Source of the DNA: Asterochloris sp. CNOR1
Lineage: Eukaryota; Chlorophyta; Trebouxiophyceae; Trebouxiales; Trebouxiaceae
Reading direction: 5' to 3'
DNA: 64,000 nucleotides
Assembly (NCBI GenBank): GCA_963969365.1
Contig: OZ017746.1
Span: 1,116,001 to 1,180,000, forward strand
The stretch's first letter is position 1. Every line of letters begins with the position of its first letter. Below are positions 11,687 to 23,222 of this stretch, in pieces. The translations under genes and the position numbers were made by a program. A model generated the notes under the pieces. That model saw only the letters and a program-made list of their open reading frames with translations. It made no database searches and was not told the DNA's origin.

Positions 11687-14473
11687 ATGCCAGGTATGGC
11701 GCAGACAGGCCTTGATCGAGTCCTCCATGCGAATTCTGAATGTGGCCAAGATCATGTTTCAGGTGCTGCCGGCATGGAGACAGCGCAAGGAGGCCTGGCT
11801 GGCCTGCGCAGAGAGTACTCCTTTGAGCTGGACACAGAGCTCAAGCTTGCCGCGGAGCATAGCATTGCCACATCAGATGCACTCACTGAGGACCTGCTGC
11901 GCGAAGATGCCAACTTTGGTCACCTATCAGATGCAGAGGCAGACACAGCAGATGCAGACATGGAAACGCACATAGCTGCAGAGCAGGCAGAGGCAGACTT
12001 CAGGGCGCTGCTGCACAGGCTCTCTGTACTGTCAGCTACAAGCCAGGCAGACTCTCGGGCTGCTGAGAGCGTCCAGCGGTAAGGTCTGGCACCACTGAAG
12101 ACTCAGGGAGGAGCTACCACCATGACAAAAGTGGCACTAGCACAGCATCAGCGGTTCCTGCCCAAGCCTGGTGCTGCCGTTGTCAGCCATGTTCGTATCT
12201 CACTGACCACTTGAGCCTTGCGGCTGAGCCAAAAGCCTGCACCAGCTGCTTGCAACAGGTGTGCATCTTGCAGGCCAGCTGAGGAGGCTTCAGAGCACCT
12301 CAGCGCCCTCAGCGCTGCAGAAGCCACCCAGGAGTCCAGGCGGGCAGAGCTGACTGAGTATCTGGAGCGCCTGCGTGGTCAGGCAGGCGCCGACAGCAGT
12401 GAGGGGACCCTGCAATTTGGGGCAGCTTTTGATGCCCTTGTGGGGCAGCTGCTGATGGACCGCCGGCAGGAGTACCAGTCTCTGCGAGGTGACCCATCAC
12501 ACCAGCTTGCTTCCCAACACCAGATGTTGATGCACCGTCTGATGTGCTACTGCTGTCTGAATGCACGCAGACCTTAGCTGAGGAGCGGTGTGCTTCCTGA
12601 CCTTTGCGCCTTGACAGGGCCTGCTGACAAAATCTCTGGGGGCTGTGGGCCAACCTGACCCTTGTGCTGTCGAAGAGCCTGCTGGGAGCTTGCACTGGCC
12701 CACAACCATGCAAGGACACACATGCAGGCTGGGCGGCATCAGATGCCACGCCTGTGCCCAGCAGACCCAGCAGTGCCTGGGACGACCCCAAGGTGCAGCA
12801 GGGGCTGTACAAGATTGCCCAGCTGGACAGGTGCCTGATGGAAAAGGCCGCAGCCGCGACCATTGTGTCCAGGGAGACCTTCCCTGAGGACTGGGAGGAG
12901 GTCGGCCGCAAGAGGTCCCAGCGAGCACAGACCCAGCTGGCTGCAATAATAGCCAGGTCAATTGCGCCTGCCTTTCTGAGGCTGAGCACCGCCCAAGTCT
13001 TTCAGCGCCACCGATCAAAGACCTCCTTAAACCCCATGATCAGGCTGCTTCAAGAGACTGAGGCCCTGTGGAGCAGAGAGACCCTGCCCACCAGCATAGC
13101 ATCTGCTTGGCATCGAGCAGTGGCAGACTGAAGCATGCATCATGATGCCTGTTTGGCTTTGCAGGCAGCGGGGGCGGCAGCAGAGGGCTGCCAGCCTGCT
13201 GCGCGCAATGGAGAGCTCAGGGGAGGACACTGCGTTACCGGGCCATCGGAGGCCAGTGCTGACGCAGGAGCAGGAGCACCTGGTGGAGCAGCTGCTGGCT
13301 CAAGTAGGGTTTGCTGGTGGAGCAGCTTCTTGTACCAGTGGGGCTCGCGCCCCTGCCCGGCAGGCTCAAAGCTGCGGCCCACACTGCATCATTCTGCAGC
13401 AGGTGTATGGGAAGGAGAGCAGGTGCATGAAGTACCTGCATCAGCCCCACTGCTTCATGCAGTATGAGTTGGGGCATGGCTTTAGGCTCAGGCCACCTGC
13501 CGCAGCTGCTGGCTCAGGTGGGTTCTGACGCCATGCAAAGTAAGATTCAGTTGGCGGTGGCAGACTCGCCTGACGCAAAGCACCTCTCGCCATGCAGGAT
13601 GACGCTGCTATGATGAAGGCCAACCCGTTTGAGTGCCCCCTGGACCAGCTCAGCTCAGGAGTGGAAGCGGCAGAGGGCGATCAAGACGTAGTAGCCCCCA
13701 GGTCGCTGCTGGCTGTGGATGCAGCGCTGCAGGAATTCGCGTCAGAGCATGCCTGGGACGATGCTGGGTCCCTGTGCGACTGCAGGTGGGGCCTGCTCAC
13801 CCGACTGCAGGTGGGGCCTGCTCACCCCACTGCAGGCGTCTGTGTGAGATGTGTGGGAAGACATGCTGGGTCCCCCTGACAATGATGATGCACTCCTGCA
13901 CGCAGCTCGTGCTGGTCTTTTCTCCTGCAATGCATTTTGCACAGCAACAGCTTGTGCAGTCCTGCTCCAGGCAGTCTGCTTGGGGTGCCTGCAGGTCTGA
14001 CAGAGGTCACCCTGCAGCACAGTGCAGCCCTGGCAGCAGCCACAGTTCTGCACCTGTGCTGAGTAAACAGCCCAGCACAGGCTCTGCGCTGCCGAGCTCG
14101 AGAGCACCATCTGCAGCCAGCCTGCGCCCAGGGACAGCAGCGCTGGCTTTGGCACAGCATGCACAGCCAGGGGACTATCTGCAGGCCAGGAGAGAGGCCA
14201 AAGAGCTGGCAGAAAAAGAGAGGCAGATTGATGCAGCACTACGGGCAGTCAGGACGGCAGAGCTTGTGCAAAGGCCCAAGCCTGAGCAGCTGCAGGCACT
14301 GCTGGCAGACTGCAGAAGGTGCGCACAGTTTGTGGCAATATGGCTTGCGAACAGACGCCACACACACTGTGCAGTGGCAGGGTAGTGTTGGTCAATACCG
14401 TCCTTTGGCTGGCTGCAGGCAAATTGCTGCTGTGCAAGCAAACTTACAAACACCCAGGGAAGAGTTTGTGTGA
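11687..14473 (+). CDS. FSIP1-like coiled-coil protein
   Basis: A charged, largely helical protein resembling fibrous sheath-interacting protein 1. Exons read ATGCCAG (11687) joined to GAAGMETAQGGLAGL, then a glutamate/alanine-rich helix to 12079. The exon from about 12275 holds ESRRAELTEYLERL. Next come VQQGLYKIAQLDRCLMEKAA with EDWEEV, and PVLTQEQEHLVEQLLAQ; the order helix, KIxxLDxxLxxK motif, then QEQExLxxLL is that of FSIP1. The last two exons give AKELAEKERQIDAALRAV and the C-terminus QIAAVQANLQTPREEFV, stopping at 14473; the last join (AG|G) keeps phase. The central exons (13.1-13.9 kb) are less certain. FSIP1 proteins are associated with sperm tail and ciliary structures; function here is inference. 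Family call is moderate; another coiled-coil protein is possible. Confidence 0.55.
13778..13835 (+). repeat. Tandem repeat of a splice-site-bearing unit, about 27 bp
   Basis: CTGCAGGTGGGGCCTGCTCA occurs twice in tandem (starting about 13780 and 13805), followed by a third CACTGCAGG. Each unit contains CAG|GTGGGG, which can act as acceptor or donor, so the exact exon end here is ambiguous. Confidence 0.8.
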
Positions 14474-15213
14474 CTGCATCAGGCCGAGCTTTGAACCAGC
14501 ATGAAATTATGAATTATGCGCACAGCAGTACAGAAGTACTGGGTGTCAGCAGGCAGAAGGTATACACAGAGGACAGAACTTCATGGCCTCCTGCTCAGGC
14601 ACTGGCTGCTGTTGCTTAGCAGCATCATCTTCGTTTCAGCATGATGCGTGACAGCCTATTGAGGTGATAGTTCACTGTGCTGCGAGGGCGAACCTGACCC
14701 TCCTGCAGCGAGATGCTGGGTACTTTGGCAAAGGATCTACAACATCAACATGGCAGAGCACATCAACTGAGCTCACCGTTGCCTTGATGCACTGCTTCAA
14801 GTCTGTATGCTGCTGCGAACACTGCCCGTCTGTGGCATCTGGTCCAAATTTCTGCATGGACAATGAGCCTGTCAGCCAGACTGGTCTTTCTGACAACAAT
14901 ACAGTGGCATCAACAGCGAGGCAGTCCTCACCCCGATGCACATCAGAAAAGCCTGCGTCTCGTCCATGCAGCTCCACTCCTTCCTGGCCTTCGATCTGAC
15001 CTTGAGAGGTTGACCGGCTATCCCCATACTGTGTTCAGTCTGATTGGCAATGAGCTGCTAGGTCAGGCTGGCCTATGCCACACCCTTCCTTCCAGCACAT
15101 TTTGTGTAGCTCTTGCTGCTGATAATGCACCATGAGGCCTCAGGCTTTACGTGCCCCTGTGGGGCTGTTTCCAGAGAGGTCAAAAGGTCAGTAGGACCTT
15201 GCATGACTGTTTG
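14474..15213. other. Convergent intergenic stretch, no gene seen
   Basis: Lies between the 3' end of the FSIP1-like gene (+) and the putative 3' end of the unidentified gene (-). Short open frames on both strands show no recognisable protein and no consistent splice structure. Confidence 0.4.
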
Positions 15214-18200
15214 CTACTTCCTTAGTGCAATCTGCCTGTCCTCCTGCACCACCTCCAGAATATTGCGCAGACAAAACATGGCAGCAGCAGCATCCTCTGG
15301 CACTATGAACGAGCAAATCTTACATACAAATGGTGGCTTTCTCCTTCCAAGGCTGCTTGTTCCAGAAAATATGATGCTGGTGGTCATAGAAGTCATGCTG
15401 GTCAGTCTCGCTGCTCAAAGAGGGGTGCACTCCAGCTATAGATGCTGTGCTCACGAGAGGCTTCCATGTGAGAGTTTACGTCGCTGGTGCTGGGCAATGT
15501 GTAGTGTGCCTGGGTGTCAGATGGTGACAAGGCAGAACACAGCAATTCGCTGTCTGTGCTCCAGGTGACATTGTGGCATCCTGCAGGCCACAGCCCCAGC
15601 ATGAGTGCTGGCATGAGTTGGCACGGCTGATATCTGGACACAGCAAACAAAGTTACCTTCCATGGGCCGTACAAAGCGGCTGCTGCTGGCATTCCCTGAC
15701 GAGCAAGCTGCCTGCTCCTCCCTCAAGTCATGCTGTGCCAAGCTGCGGCTGCTGCTGTCCCTTGCCATGTCAGCACGCCGCACACTGCTCAGTCCTTCTT
15801 TCCACTGTATGTGACTGCAGGCACGTTTGCATCTGCCCTCATCTTGCTGGGAGGCGGGTGCCTGCTGAGGGGCGCCATCCAGTGAGGGATCTGTAAACAC
15901 TCTGCTCTGCTGCGTGCTGAACAGGTCCACGGTGGTGCTGGTGCTGTTCAGCAGGTTGCTCAGCGGTTCAGTCTGCTGCCTGTGCTGCGCGCCTGGCTTC
16001 CCCTGCAGTGCTTTTGCCCCCTGGCTCGCAGGTCCAGCGTGATGCTGCCTTGGTGCCAGGTATACCTGACAGGGCTCCGCAGCCTCCAGGCGGGTGCTGC
16101 TGGTCTGGGACCAGGTGGGCTGGCTGTCCCCAGAGGTGGGGCCAGAGTTGAGGCAGGCAGGCCCCTGCTTATGAGCAGCATCTGCAGCCACTTGCCACTG
16201 GGAGGGCAGCTGCTTCAGGGCAGCAGCTGTAGCCACTCCCCAGGAGCCTTGGCTGTCCGCAGCAGACGACTGCAGTCGCCAGGTCGCGCTGCCTGCTGTA
16301 GCAGCTTCTGCAGCAGCCTGTGCGGACCCTGCTAAGCAGCCTGCTGCAGACTCCAGCCAAGAGGCCTCGACGGCAGCAGCACTGAAGCGCTGGTCCTGCA
16401 AATGCTGTGCGCCTGTGGGGTGTTCCACCTGCTGATGCACCAGCTCAGCTGGCGCAGAGACGGTGGAGCTGGCTTGCTGCTGAGTGGCCAGGCGATGGTC
16501 ACCTGTGAAGTCCTTTGTTGATGGGGACCGCATTGCCCCTGGAGCCACAGGCGCTTGGCACACTGCACATGGTGGACTTCTGCTGCTAGTCTCTGATGCT
16601 GACAGTGGCCCTTGGCAGGCATGGGCTCCCAGTGTGGAAGAGGGTCCTGCAGCGGCCTCCTGACCTGCACAGTGGCCGACAGCAGAGACTTGGCACGCAC
16701 TGAGCATGACAAAGCGGCAGCAGTGGTACAGCCCCACTTCATGAGCAGCATGTCACGAGCAGCCACGGTGGGGACTGGCAAAGGATGCGCCACAGCATGG
16801 CGAAAAGGGCATGCTGCCACTGGGCCGTCACCGATCGGCGTACAGCATGCAGCCAGCTGCAGCCTGGATTGGCGGGCTGACCAGACGCCATGCCCTTGTG
16901 CTGACCTGGAGCCTCTTCCGGCCCCAGGAAGTGCGAGTCCACCTTGAAGGGCACGACAATGACCTGATGCTCTGCCACAGCCGAGTCCTTGATGGCTCCC
17001 CTGCCAGACCAACGCACAACAGTCAGCTGCAGGTCTAACGCAGAAGCAGGTGGGCCGCACAGCTCCCATCTTTCCAGGCAGAATCAGACCCTTATGAAAG
17101 CCCACTGCTCGTCATGACGCACACACCCAGCCAGGCTGGGTACCCACCCACCCCAAGAGCTTAGGCGGGAGCACATGTATGCAGCACCACTCTCCTGCAC
17201 ATTGTGCTGCCAGAGCCAAGCAACAGCCAGCAAGGGGCTGCATGCCAGCACACTCGCTCCAGGAAGAGGTCCTGCATGGGCTCCCTGCACAGGGCCAGCA
17301 CGTCCAGGGGGGGTTGCACAGCGGCGCTGCTCAGGGTCCAGGTGCTCCCATCTGGCTGCAGCTGCAGGGCAGCCCACATGCCCTGCCCCTGGGTGGGGTG
17401 CAGCCCCTGCAGGCACAGGCACAGGCCTACTCATGGCATGCCATGCAGCCCACAGGCCCCGCCCATGGCTGGGTGCTGCCCCTGCAGGCACAGGCGTCCC
17501 TGCCAGACATGCTAGAAGCTGACAACAAGGGCACGCCATGCACGACAAATAAGGGACCTGGGACCTGCAGTGGGTCAAGCTTGCACGGCACAGGCAGCAC
17601 TCATGTTGGCAGCCCAGACAAAGAGGGGTCTGGCATCAGGCTTCAGTCAGGCTGCAGCATGGGATGAGGTCCGCACCTGTGCAGCAGAGCGCACTTCCAC
17701 ACTGCTGACGGTGGCACTGCCTGCCCTCTGGCGCAGGTGGAGGGTTGTCACGCCCTGTGCCGACACAGCAAGCTGCGTTACCTCCAGCAGTACCACGACG
17801 TTGTTTGCCTGCAGGGCACAAGCCCCAAAGATGGTGAGATGTGCCCTTCTCACAAGTGCCCCAGGCCGCTCACCCCAGGCTGAATGTGCACACCAAGGAA
17901 CCCTGCTCAACCAGGTAACGTCTGCTGCGAGCTGGCAACCTGCTTAACCCGGAGTGACAGCAGGGTTGCTATCATTGACTGGTGACGGCAATGCTCACCA
18001 TATGGAGAGGGGAGGCTCTGGCACTTGATGCGGAGGTTGTTGACCTAGGCTCAAAGGTTGCATTGGTTTGGGCAGCCATCACAACCCCACTTCCTGCACA
18101 GCAGCCAGCACAACAAGCTGCACACCTGTCAGGACCATGCTGAGCTGCTTCCCCGACAGACTGCATGTCAGGCATCACACACAGCTGCAGGCGACACCTT

Positions 18201-18322
18201 GATAGGACAGTCAGCCTGGTGCCAGGCAGCACATGGGTCTGCATGTATGGTTGCCCAGAAACCCAGGAACCCACCTTGAACTGGACATCCAGGAGTCTGC
18301 TTCAACCAAGGTATCCGCGCAC
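15214..18322 (-). CDS. Unidentified multi-exon gene (beta-rich segments, Ser/Ala/Gln-rich C-terminal part)
   Basis: I do not recognise the family. Exon-like minus-strand segments with flanking GT/AG sites are: about 18322-18296 and 18049-17998 (joined LLDVQFKVNNLRIKCQSLP), 17817-17688 (NNVVVLLEVTQLAVSAQGV), about 17350-17240 (DGSTWTLSSAAVQPPLDVLA), 17034-16918 (AVAEHQVIVVPFKVDSHFLG), a long Ser/Ala/Gln-rich frame 16737-15517, and 15396-15214 (AAMFCLRNILEVVQEDRQIA, stop at 15214). Alternating hydrophobic residues suggest beta-sandwich domains followed by a disordered tail. Not every junction keeps phase in my reading, so start, end and exon number are provisional. The first segment lies only about 30 bases after the expansin stop, so this could instead be a cytosolic extension of that gene or two genes. 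Confidence 0.35.
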
Positions 18323-18350
18323 CCCCTTCAAAGCCTTTTGAAGGTGAGCC

Positions 18351-21300
18351 TCATCCCGACTCACCTTCACTGCGATTTAAGCAGGCAAGCCACCTCCAGC
18401 TGGTCTGCAGGCCATCTGATGAACTACCTGAGCTGCTGAGTGAGAGGAAGCTGGGGTTGTCCGGCAGCATGCCATTATTCTGGTGATCGCCAATTTGCTT
18501 CCTGGCTTGTATGCGTGACTTGCGCCACAGCCCCAGCATAGCTGCAGGTCACAACGACACTAAGGAGTGTGGACAAAGGCTGAGGCATGACAGCATCAGT
18601 CTCAGAAGCATCTGCAGCAGCGTACAGCATTTGTAAAATTCTGAGGCATGCAGACGTGTGACGCACACTGTGTAGGGATGCGCGCCACCGCAATGATGCA
18701 CGCAACCATGGACAGCAGGAGCGCTACACCTGCCATCAGGGATGCATGGCGTTGACAAGCATCTGTGCTGCGGCCCAAGATCGTACCTGCCAGCAGCAAT
18801 GCGATGACACCTCCAAGCACGCCACCAACAATCGCAGCAGCGTCCCTGTCACTGCCACCCGCTGCGCCAGGAGGTACTGGCGCCGTTTGCTGTGCAGAGA
18901 GGGCTGGTGCCAGCCAGCTGGCTGTGTGGCCAGGCGGCAAGCTGCTGCCAAGGCCCAGGAAGTCCAGTGGCAGGCCTGACGCAGCCAGCATCCGAGCTAG
19001 CTGCCCTGAGTTAATAGCATCCAACAGCAGACTCTCTGCCTGAGCAACCTGGCTGTCTGACAGCAGCAGGTGGACCTCCACTTGGCTTCCAGGGCTGTCT
19101 GATGCTACCTGAAGACAACGGAAGACAGCTTATCTTACATGATGTGCACTAGGGAGTGCCAGGTCAGGGTGCCTGCCTCAGAGGGCAGGCCCCAGAGGAA
19201 GACGAGGCCACTACAACGCCAGTGATGGCCTTCAACAAGGTGAGTCAGGCAATCTAGCTTGGAATTTCACTGCAGTGCGAAGGCATCTGACATACCTGCC
19301 GCAGCTTGCGCCCCACAGAGCCCACCACCCTGAAGTCAGGTGCAGGCCCGGCCGCAACTTCGCTGATGTTGACTGCAGTTTGCACCCAGGCCGCCTGTGC
19401 AGCCGTCCCGTCGTGCTGCAGCAGGGCTTGTAGCGCAGCAACCAGCCGCTCCGCATCGGCCTCTGCCATCTGATCCAAGCCTGGCCCCAGCAGGGTCAGC
19501 ATGACTGCCAAGATGGCTGACCCTGTGGGCGCTGAGGCAGCAGGCGTGGCGGCTGGCCCAGATGCCTGAGATGCTCTGGGTGTTGCAGCTTGAGCATTGG
19601 GCAGCTGAGCAGCAGGTGACTTTGCTGGCGCAGTTTCCTGGCGTATGCTGGGTGAGGAGCGGCTGGCAGTAAGATGAGGGGTGGCTTGACTGGGTGCTGG
19701 GGCGCGCACAGAGGCTAGGTTGGCTGTGGCCGTAGAAGGGCCTCCTGCTGCAAGCTGGTGCCCGGCAGCACCATCTGGGCCTGGTGCAGCAGCAGCACTG
19801 CCACCCTCCAGGATGCTGGGCTGTGGGGCTGGCGCCTGCTTCCAGGAAGACACCAGTGCAAATGGCGCAGGAGCATGCAGCAGGGGAGCATGCAGCTGGG
19901 CGGTCTGCTGCACAGGCGAAGCAGCAGGTCCTGGCAGAGGTACTGCCAGGTGTGCAGCCAGCCTGTGTGGCGCAGGGGCTGGCGCTGGGGGGAAACGCAG
20001 GTCTGCTGGGGTGTTGTAGTGCAAGCTGAGCTGATTGAGGATGATGGGCAGGTCCAGTGGCATCCCTGCAGCATAAAAAAAAAACAAAAAACCAGTGACT
20101 GATGGCAATGCTGCCTGCTGGCCATGTAGAGCCTCGCAAAGCTTCAGCCCGTCAACTAAGCCTGGCCACAAAAGACCCTTGCAGCAGCAGCATGGCGGCG
20201 CGCTTCTATTGCCACTAAGACTCTTGTCAAGATCTCAGCACTGTTCATCGAAGGGCAGGGAAGCAGACAGCGCAGTGCAAGTGAGTCTCATACCTGCATC
20301 CAGCAGGTTGGCCAGGAGCACATTGTCGTTGATGGCGTACTGCAGCAGGCGCTCCAGGGTGGTGGCCTGCCAGGCAGTGGTGGTGATGAGAACTTTCACC
20401 TGTACGACCTCGCTGGGCCCAATGGGCGGCAGCAGTGACTGCTGAGCGGCAGTCGGCGCAGCAGAACCTGGGGGTTTTGTTGCTTGGACTGGGCCTGTTG
20501 GAAGTTTGGCCTGAGCTGCGCCTGCAGGGGCCTGCATCGCAACAGTGCGTGCCGGCGCCTCAGCCGCAGCAGAGCCAGCGGGGGCCTGCAGCAGCCTGCG
20601 TCTGCCAGGGACGTCCAAGCTTGCACCCTCTGCCGCACGCTGCACTGCGACAAGACTGCCGGGGATGACCTCAGGCGCTGATTCTGGCCCGTCTGCTACC
20701 AGGATCGGCCCCAACTGCAGGAGCATTGCTGCAGTGTGAGGATCAGGCTGGCCAACATCTAGGGGATATGAGAAACCAAAAACAGTGTGGACAGGCATAG
20801 GGTGTGGTGGACATGGGGTTGCATGGACAGGCTTGGAACTGTTTGAGCAGACCAGGTGTCACGGAACGTAAGGTAAGAGATCTAACACGACAAAGCTGCC
20901 CACCTGAGCATGTGACAGCATGGTAACAGTGACCGTGTAGCCCTCAAGGAGCTGTTGCATGCCCTGCAGCAGCACACTGTCCTGCTGCGGTTCCCAGGGG
21001 ACCAGCAGCCCCCCAACCAGCATCATGTTCAGCAGCAGCTGTACCACCTGTTGCTGGGGCAGGTGCGGCGGCACTGCCGGCAGGGGCGCCTCAGCTGTGG
21101 CTGCCTGCAGCTCGAGCAGAGCCGCAGCAGGCACCCCCGGCCCGCTGCTGTTGGCAACGAAGCTGGACGGGGCTGCTGTTTCTTTGGAGGGCATGGCTGC
21201 CTGAGGGGGAGCAGGGGCCGGCTCTGCTGCGCGCACAGCAGAAGCATCTGGCATTGACCCTGGGTAGGGCGGGCGCAGGCTGTTGAACTGCAGGCTGGCA

Positions 21301-23222
21301 TTAACCGGCGCGGGGGGGATGAGGGACTCGGCCCTGCTGATGCCAGCAGAGATTTCTGCGAGGCTGGGGGATGGGGGAGGGGGCATGGGTGGCAGCGGTG
21401 CTGCTGTCTTGGGAGCGCTGGCAGGGGCTCCCAGCAGAGCAAAGGGGCCCACTGGTACTTCTACCTCCTCTGGCAACGTCGTAGAGGCAGCATCAGCAGG
21501 CTGCTGTGCCATGGGCCTTGCTGTTGGTGGCTGGGGCGGTGCTGGGGCTTGAAGCAGCACTCTGCCAGCAGCTTTGCTGGGGCCCCTCGTGGAGGGGCCA
21601 CCTGCACCGCCACAAAGTGCCCTGTCATGCACGACAAAGGGTAGGCATCTGGCAGCATGCCAGCGCAGCATGCTTGGTGTACTAGGCCTGGGGCGCTGCA
21701 TACGTCTCACAGCTGCTGTTCGGCCCACCTGCAGAAGCGCTGAGTGGGCCGCTGAAGGCCTGCACATTGATGACACCCCCGCTGGGAGCCGGCGCAGGTG
21801 CAGAAGCTGTGGGGAGCACAGCAGCTGCCAGGGCGGCAGGATCTACCCCTATCATGCCGCCCTGCCCAGTGAGAAACATGGGCTGGGCGCTGGCATTGGT
21901 CAGAGGAAACTGCTGGCTGGTTGTGACTGCTCCTGTGAATGGAGGCGCAGGGACCGCCTGCCTGCAGTTGCCACATGTGCATGGGTAAGAGCAGCTGCCT
22001 GCATTCACTACATGTGCATGGATAAGAACAGCTGGAGGACAATGGTGCAGCAGCAATGTAGGGTGTCTGAGTTTGACAAAGTCACCTGAGCAGCAATGCC
22101 TGCCCCTGCTGGCTAATGATGTACATATCAAAGGGACCAGAGCCCAGCAAAGCAGTCGTGCTCCAAGAGGCCCCCTGCTGGTTCTGGAGCTGCTGCCAGG
22201 CTCCTGTGCTGTGCTGCAGCCACCAGGAACGACTTCGTGGCCAGACAAGTCATTGTGCAGCAGCCTTGCAGGGGACAGCACAGAGCATGGTAGCAGAAGA
22301 GGCACCTCTCCATGAGCTACAGGGGACAGCTCACAGAGGCCCACCTGCAAGTCACTCTGAATTTGTACAGATGTCAGCCCAGCACTACCAGCAAGCTGTA
22401 AAAGGTGGAGCGTCAGGTTTCCAGGGAGTCTGGCGACGTCAATAGAGACTACGATGTTGCCTGCTGGCTGGCACTCAACCTGCAGAACAGAACGTCGATG
22501 AGAGCTGAGCTGCACACAAGTGGCCTCGAGCAGCTGCAAAGCTGTCCAGCAAGAGCTTCAATGCCTCCAATGTGAGGCATGCAAGAGGGGACTGGCCTGA
22601 CGGTATTGTACAGGCAGCGATGCAATTGGCCTCGCTGGCGAAAGCACAGAAAAGACAGCGCCACTTAGCCCCAGCTGGTCCTGAGCACAGCCTGCGCAGG
22701 TGCCCGTCAGCACTACAAACTGGCTGCCAGAAGTGCAGGCACCCTGCAGGGGAATGGCACGTCTGAGCCATTGTTGCAGATGACTGCCAAGGGGCTGCAC
22801 AAAGACGCTTCTAAGACATACCTGTGGATTACATCGGATTTCAAAGCAGCTCCCACAGCCGCCCATCGGAGCACCTTTCAGCAGCGGTGCCTGCGCGCTC
22901 ATGGTGACTCCAGCCAGAAAGGGCCACTGAAAGGTGTTCAGGGCGCCATACCCACAGCTGTCGCCTGAAGCCCCCAGTGCCCCAGCGACCTGTGTTGCAC
23001 TGCTCTGTCTTGAGTTGAAAGATGCATGCAATAGATACTCATAAGCCTAGAGCTTGTATCAACATGGCTAACCTGATCAGGAGCAGGTGCAGGGGTTGAC
23101 TGTGCGCTGAACTCAACAGCAGTGGCATCAATCCAGTTGCTGAGGGGCGCTGCGGCTGTGTGAGAGCATGCAGCCAGCAGGTGCAGCAAGGTCACAGTGA
23201 TCCATGCTATGCTGGACCTCAT
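18351..23222 (-). CDS. Membrane-anchored expansin fusion protein
   Basis: Expansins loosen cell walls without hydrolysing them. Start ATG at 23222 opens a signal peptide (MRSSIAWITVTLLHLLAACS). The double-psi barrel domain follows with DSCGYGALNTFQWPF, MGGCGSCFEIRCNPQ and LTGTCAGCAQDQLGLSGAVF. The second, CBM63-like domain comprises PVQYRQVECQPAGNIVVSID, GLTSVQIQSDLQ and a short exon with QNQQGASWSTTALLGSGPFD. The HFD motif of expansins reads QLG here. Beyond this come Pro/Ala/Ser-rich linkers (about 21.7-19.3 kb), two related modules with AINDNVLLANLLDAG and AINSGQLARMLAASG followed by PLD, GRRRLLQ and GRKLRQ motifs, then a transmembrane helix AAAIVGGVLGGVIALLLA at about 18.84-18.79 kb. A basic juxtamembrane exon WRKSRIQARKQ and a Ser-rich tail end at the stop, 18351. 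One intron has a GC donor (22596). A good donor at about 18363 means the tail could continue. Domain assignment is strong; the full gene model is inferred. Confidence 0.8.
21975..22045 (-). repeat. Tandem near-copy inside an expansin intron
   Basis: ACATGTGCATGGGTAAGAGC and ACATGTGCATGGATAAGAAC lie about 42 bases apart, just on the 5' side (minus strand) of the acceptor for the exon starting QAVPAPPF. Confidence 0.6.

Noticed and set aside
15517-16737. 406-codon open frame as a single-exon gene
   Set aside because: It begins without an ATG at its 5' end, is dominated by Ser/Ala/Gln and no family is recognised; at most it is one exon of the unidentified gene.
20074-20092. A-run as a retroposed poly(A) tail
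   Set aside because: On the gene's strand it is the pyrimidine tract directly before an expansin-gene acceptor; there is no repeat body or target-site duplication.
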